Positions 33,060 through 36,385 of a DNA stretch of 36,385 bases are shown here, in pieces. The first letter of the stretch is position 1. The number at the start of each line of letters is the position of its first letter. This DNA is from Actinomadura geliboluensis. GTDB taxonomy: Bacteria; Actinomycetota; Actinomycetes; Streptosporangiales; Streptosporangiaceae. The stretch spans positions 1 to 36,385 of the forward strand of contig NZ_VCKZ01000031.1 in assembly GCF_005889745.1 (NCBI RefSeq), read 5' to 3'. The notes beneath the pieces were generated by a model. The model searched no databases. It saw only the letters and a list, made by a program, of their open reading frames with translations, and was not told the origin of the DNA. The position numbers and the translations under genes were made by a program.

Positions 33060-34180
33060 AGATCGATCTGCCGGGTTCGCTCGCGCCCTACACGATGGGC
33101 GAACCGCGCACCTACGAGCCGCCTCCGGGGCCGAGCACGGCGCGGGTCGCGTACGCGGCCGCGCACGTGGTGCCCGAGCTGTCCGGCGACTCGCTCGACT
33201 GGGACACGACGCTGGCGTTCCGGCGGCACCTGTGGTCGTACGGGCTCGGCGTCGCGGAGGCGATGGACACCGCGCAGCGCGGCATGGGCCTGGACTGGGC
33301 GGCGACCCGCGAGCTCATTCTGCGGAGCGGTCGGGAAGCGCTTTCAGTCGGCGGCCGGATCGTCTGCGGCGCGGGCACCGACCAGCTCCCGCCCGGCCCC
33401 GCGACGCTGGAGGAGATCGTCGCGGCCTACACCGAGCAGCTCGCGGTGATCGAGTCGGCCGGCGCCGTCCCCGTGCTGATGGCGAGCCGCCACCTGGCCG
33501 CCGCGGCGCGCGGCCCGGAGGACTACGCCGACGTCTACGGGCGGCTGCTCGCGCAGGTCGAGCGGCCGGCCGTCCTGCACTGGCTCGGGCCGATGTTCGA
33601 TCCGGCGCTGGACGGCTACTGGGGCTCCCCCGACCTCGACGTGGCGACCGGCGCGCTGCTGGCCCTCATCGAGGACCACGCGTCCCGGATCGACGGGGTG
33701 AAGATCTCCCTGCTGGACGCCGACCGGGAGATCGCGTTCCGGCGGCGGCTGCCGGAAGGCGTGCGCCTCTACACCGGCGACGACTTCAACTACCCGGAGC
33801 TGATCAAGGGCGACGCCGAGGGGTACAGTCACGCGCTGCTCGGCATCTTCGACCCGATCGCGCCCGCCGCCGCGGCGGCCCTGCGCGCCCTGGACGGCGG
33901 CGACCTCGCCTCGTACGAGGAGATCTTCGCTCCGACCGTGCCGCTGTCGCGCCACCTGTTCGAGGCGCCCACCTACTACTACAAGACGGGTGTGGTGTTC
34001 CTGGCCTGGCTGACCGGCCACCAGCCGCACTTCCGCATGGTCGGCGGGCTGGAGACCGCGCGTTCCGTGCCGCACATGGTGCGCCTGTTCCAGCTCGCCG
34101 ACGCCGCCGGCCTCTTCCCCGACCCCGGGCTGGCTGCGCACCGGATGCGCGCCTGGCTGACCGTCCAAGGAGCCGCATGA
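33056..34180 (+). CDS. DUF993 family protein (aldolase-like TIM barrel)
   Basis: The 374-residue protein fits DUF993, a family related in fold to dihydrodipicolinate-synthase-type aldolases. Recognisable stretches are the N-terminal VKIDLPGSLAPYTMG, GIVCGAGTDQL-like IVCGAGTDQLPPG, SRIDGVKISLLDADRE (candidate Schiff-base Lys), RLYTGDDFNYPELI and FEAPTYYYKTGVVFLAWL. It follows the Gfo/Idh/MocA gene and precedes the isomerase gene, both overlapping by four bases, so the three act on one pathway. A cleavage or dehydration step on an oxidised sugar acid is plausible but inferred. The gene contains an operator-like sequence at 33335-33347. Confidence 0.85.
   Translation: MKIDLPGSLAPYTMGEPRTYEPPPGPSTARVAYAAAHVVPELSGDSLDWDTTLAFRRHLWSYGLGVAEAMDTAQRGMGLDWAATRELILRSGREALSVGGRIVCGAGTDQLPPGPATLEEIVAAYTEQLAVIESAGAVPVLMASRHLAAAARGPEDYADVYGRLLAQVERPAVLHWLGPMFDPALDGYWGSPDLDVATGALLALIEDHASRIDGVKISLLDADREIAFRRRLPEGVRLYTGDDFNYPELIKGDAEGYSHALLGIFDPIAPAAAAALRALDGGDLASYEEIFAPTVPLSRHLFEAPTYYYKTGVVFLAWLTGHQPHFRMVGGLETARSVPHMVRLFQLADAAGLFPDPGLAAHRMRAWLTVQGAA
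33335..33347. promoter_or_regulatory. Intragenic LacI-operator-like site
   Basis: GAAGCGCTTTCAG inside the DUF993 gene contains GGAAGCGCTTTC, one mismatch from the palindrome found at both promoters. Its codons (Glu-Ala-Leu-Ser) are not the commonest choices here: TCA for Ser is rare in this GC-rich DNA. This favours selection for the site. Confidence 0.45.
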
Positions 34181-34980
34181 CGAGGTTCAGTCTCAACCAG
34201 TGGACGACCCGGCACTGGCCCCTGCCCGACCTGGCCGAAGGCTGCGCCGCGGCCGGTGTGACGGGCGTCGGCCTGTGGCGGGAGCCCGTCGCCGAGTACG
34301 GCCTGGCCCGCACCGGCAAGCTCATGCGCGACCACGGGCTCGCGGTCACGTCCCTGTGCCGGGGCGGCTTCTTCCAGGAACCGGACGCGCTGGAGAACAA
34401 CCGGCGCGCCATCGAGGAGGCCGCCGAACTGGGCGCGCCCTCCCTGTGCCTGGTGAGCGGCGGTCTGCCGGACGGTTCCCGTGACCTGGACGGCGCGCGC
34501 GCACGCGTCGCCGACCTCCTCGCAGAACTGGCGCCCTACGCGGGCGAGCACGGCGTGCAGCTCGCGATCGAGCCGCTGCACCCGATGTACTGCTCCGACC
34601 GCTGCGTGGTCTCCACCCTCGCGCAGGCGCTCGACCTGGCGGCGCCCTTCCCGGCCGCGCAGGTCGGCGTCATGATCGACACCTACCACCTGTGGTGGGA
34701 CCCGGACGCCTGGGCGGGCATCGCCCGCGCGGGCGCCGAGGGCCGGATCTCGCTGTTCCAGGTCGCGGACTGGGTGACGCCGCTGCCCGAGGGCGTCCTC
34801 ACCGGGCGCGGCATGCTCGGCGACGGGTGCGTGGAGCTGCGCCGCTTCCGCGAGGCCGTGGACGCGACCGGCTACACCGGCCCGATCGAGGTCGAGATCT
34901 TCAACGACGCGCTGTGGGCCATGCCCGGCGCGGAGGCACTCGCCCTCACGCTGGCGCGCTTCGCGGAACACGTCGCGTGA
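34177..34980 (+). CDS. Sugar phosphate isomerase/epimerase-like TIM-barrel protein
   Basis: The 267-residue protein has the AP-endonuclease-2/xylose-isomerase-like barrel: RFSLNQWTTRHW at the start, then QLAIEPLHPMY (Glu132), GVMIDTYHLWWD (Asp168, His171) and PIEVEIFND (Glu240). These supply the metal ligands expected of the family. Members include 2-keto-myo-inositol dehydratase-like, hydroxypyruvate isomerase-like and 3-keto-sugar enzymes. Beside a Gfo/Idh/MocA dehydrogenase it most likely acts on the keto product (inference). AAGGAG precedes the ATG, which overlaps the DUF993 stop. Confidence 0.88.
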   Translation: MTRFSLNQWTTRHWPLPDLAEGCAAAGVTGVGLWREPVAEYGLARTGKLMRDHGLAVTSLCRGGFFQEPDALENNRRAIEEAAELGAPSLCLVSGGLPDGSRDLDGARARVADLLAELAPYAGEHGVQLAIEPLHPMYCSDRCVVSTLAQALDLAAPFPAAQVGVMIDTYHLWWDPDAWAGIARAGAEGRISLFQVADWVTPLPEGVLTGRGMLGDGCVELRRFREAVDATGYTGPIEVEIFNDALWAMPGAEALALTLARFAEHVA

Positions 34981-36230
34981 CGTCCGCGCCGGCCCGTCCG
35001 CGCGCGTCCGGGGACGGGGGACGGACGTGGCGGGCGGCGTCCGGCGCGTGGCTCGGGATCGGCACGGCGCCGGGCGCGCTCGTCCTCGGCGCGCAGGTCG
35101 GCGGGCGGCACGGCGGCGCGCTGCCGCTGCTGGTCCTGCTGATCGGCGGCGCCGTCATGACGGTGCTGCTGCTCGCGCAGGGACGGCTCGGCCTGCGCGC
35201 GCCCGCCGGGGAGGACGCGGGCATGGCCGAGCTGGCGCCGCGCTACCTCCCGCCGGTCGCCGAGCGCGCGTTCACCGCGCTGCTCGCGGTCGCGATGGTG
35301 GGCTGGTTCGGGTTCAACCTCGGCCTCGGCGGCGCGGCGGCCGCGGCGCTCGGCGGCGTCCCTGACGCGGTCGGCGTCACGGCGCTGGCCGTCCCGCTGG
35401 TCGCGGTGCTGATCGCGGGCGGCGGGCGGTGGAACGCGATCGCGGTCGTCACCACGCTCACCGCGATCGCGCTGATCGGCATCGTCGCGGTGAAGCTCAC
35501 GCCGCCCGCGTCCCCGGTGTCGCTCGCGCGGGACGGGCCGCCGGGCGTCCTCGCCGCCGACCTCGCCGGATACATCGGCTACGTGTCGGTGTTCGCCGTC
35601 CGGGCCCCGGACTTCACGGTCGGCCTGCGCGGGCGCGGCGACCTCGCGGCCTGCGTCGCGCTGCTCGTCGTCCCGGCGCTCGCGGCCTCCGTCGTGGGCG
35701 CCGGGGTGGCGGCGGCGAGCGGCTCCACCGACGTCGTCGCCGTCCTCGCCGGGCCGGACGGGCTGCCGGCCGCGAACCTGTTCGTCGCCGCGTCGGTCAT
35801 CGCCCCGACGCTGGCCGCCGTGCACTCCGGCGCGCTCGCCGTCCGCCGCTTCCTGCCCGCCGAACGCCCGGACGCCGGGCGGCCTGCGGACGTCATGGCG
35901 CGGCTGCGCTCGCGGCAGACGGTGGCCGTCCTGGCGATCGCCGTGCCGGGCGCGGTGCTCGCCGCGCTTCGCGTGGACCGGATGCTGCTCGACTGGCTGA
36001 CGGTGCTGGCGGCGGCGCTGCCGGCGCTCGTCCCGCCGATGGCGGCGGAGGCGGCACGGCGGCGGCGCGGACGGCCCGCGCGCCCCGTGGCCACCTGGAT
36101 CTGGGCACCCGGAGCGGCGGTGGCGGTGGCGTTGACCGTGGCGGGCCACGCGGCGGCGGCCCCCGTCGGCCTGCTCGTGTCCGTGGCCGGGACGCTCGCC
36201 CACGCGTGGCGCCGCCGGGCGAGGGCGTGA
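34977..36230 (+). CDS. NCS1-like permease (cytosine/purine transporter-related)
   Basis: The 417-residue polytopic protein has about eleven or twelve hydrophobic segments. The opening WLGIGTAPGALVLGAQVGG, the second part MVGWFGFNLGLGGAAAAALG and the LAGYIGYVSVFAVRAPDFTV segment resemble cytosine permease (CodB)/NCS1 transporters. It is shorter than many NCS1 proteins and very Ala/Val rich. It starts at a GTG overlapping the isomerase stop (GTGA), so it is the seventh gene of the operon. Two separate transport systems in one operon, an ABC importer and this one, suggest import of two related compounds or import plus efflux of a product. Confidence 0.7.
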   Translation: MTSAPARPRASGDGGRTWRAASGAWLGIGTAPGALVLGAQVGGRHGGALPLLVLLIGGAVMTVLLLAQGRLGLRAPAGEDAGMAELAPRYLPPVAERAFTALLAVAMVGWFGFNLGLGGAAAAALGGVPDAVGVTALAVPLVAVLIAGGGRWNAIAVVTTLTAIALIGIVAVKLTPPASPVSLARDGPPGVLAADLAGYIGYVSVFAVRAPDFTVGLRGRGDLAACVALLVVPALAASVVGAGVAAASGSTDVVAVLAGPDGLPAANLFVAASVIAPTLAAVHSGALAVRRFLPAERPDAGRPADVMARLRSRQTVAVLAIAVPGAVLAALRVDRMLLDWLTVLAAALPALVPPMAAEAARRRRGRPARPVATWIWAPGAAVAVALTVAGHAAAAPVGLLVSVAGTLAHAWRRRARA

Positions 36231-36266
36231 CCCGATGTGGACATGCGACAAGTCCGAAATTCGTTC

Positions 36267-36295
36267 TTGACGCCGGGCGGGGGCGGTCGTACGTT
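36267..36295 (+). promoter_or_regulatory. Promoter upstream of the gene starting at 36357
   Basis: TTGACG (36267-36272) and TACGTT (36290-36295) are separated by 17 bases, closely like the promoter at 29037-29066. The predicted transcription start falls on the first operator. Confidence 0.65.
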
Positions 36296-36298
36296 CGA

Positions 36299-36323
36299 GA
36301 AAGCGCTTCCAGAAAGCGCTTTC
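36299..36323. promoter_or_regulatory. Paired LacI-type operators, second promoter
   Basis: GAAAGCGCTTCC (36299-36310, one mismatch) and GAAAGCGCTTTC (36312-36323, perfect) are 13 bp apart. This is the same spacing as the pair at 29073-29097 but with the perfect copy second. It marks the downstream gene as part of the same regulon. Confidence 0.8.
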
Positions 36324-36356
36324 CAGCCACCACCTAACCCCCTTTGGACGGCCGGA

Positions 36357-36385
36357 ATGCAACGAAGGCTCCACTGGTGTCTCCT
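36357..36385 (+). CDS. Start of a gene running off the window
   Basis: An ATG at 36357 opens a frame reading MQRRLHWCL to the window end. Upstream is a promoter and an operator pair but only a weak ribosome site (GGACGGCCGGA). The basic, then hydrophobic, start could be a signal peptide. Too little is present to assign a product. Confidence 0.45.

Overview
The window is chromosomal DNA of a very GC-rich, filamentous-type actinomycete. The evidence is a strong G/C third-position bias, many GTG starts, ATGA/GTGA stop-start overlaps, a two-domain geosmin synthase, a PucR regulator, a STAND-WD40 protein and a Tat-exported flavoprotein. A Thermomonosporaceae/Actinomadura-like host is a guess from gene style; no rRNA marker is present. 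I saw no tRNA, rRNA, transposase, integrase or CRISPR array, and no gene-free stretch longer than 300 bases.

1-6110 is the most unusual region: two converging gene sets that look like one peptide-maturation (RiPP-type) locus. On the plus strand are a MauE-like redox membrane protein, a membrane-anchored CPGC thioredoxin-fold protein, an ABC exporter (transmembrane plus ATPase in one chain, broken by a one-base frameshift) and an S26 signal peptidase. On the minus strand are a 35-residue Lys/Glu-rich peptide gene whose product ends in ...LREGG, a strong hairpin, an E1/ThiF-like adenylating enzyme with a PqqD-like N-terminus, and an M50 membrane metalloprotease, also with a PqqD-like N-terminus. 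A short peptide with a C-terminal Gly-Gly beside an intact E1-like enzyme suggests C-terminal activation of the peptide, followed by membrane proteolysis and export.

6226-12391 holds ordinary accessory genes: a secreted SGNH hydrolase divergent from a PucR regulator, a Tat-signal FAD oxidoreductase, a 65-residue C2H2-type zinc-binding protein, a GPR1/FUN34/YaaH (acetate-uptake type) transporter, a STAS-domain protein and a DUF2630 protein. 12423-18683 encodes an LctP lactate permease, a three-subunit molybdenum hydroxylase of the PaoABC type and a Cgl0159-type aldolase. 18721-21376 holds a small membrane protein and geosmin synthase. 21395-26595 holds a 1178-residue membrane STAND ATPase with 14 WD40 repeats, divergent from an ECF-type sigma factor and its overlapping membrane partner. 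26600-27859 holds a small membrane protein, a NADAR-family protein and an isolated 41-codon ORF flanked by hairpins.

27927-36385 is a coherent catabolic regulon. A LacI-family repressor is divergent from a tightly packed seven-gene operon: ABC importer permease, NMT1/THI5-like binding protein, ATPase, Gfo/Idh/MocA oxidoreductase, DUF993 protein, sugar-phosphate isomerase/epimerase-like protein and NCS1-like permease. Paired copies of the operator GAAAGCGCTTTC, 13 bp apart, lie just downstream of good -35/-10 promoters both before this operon and before a further gene that begins at 36357 and runs off the window. A third operator-like site lies inside the DUF993 gene. The substrate is not obvious from sequence.
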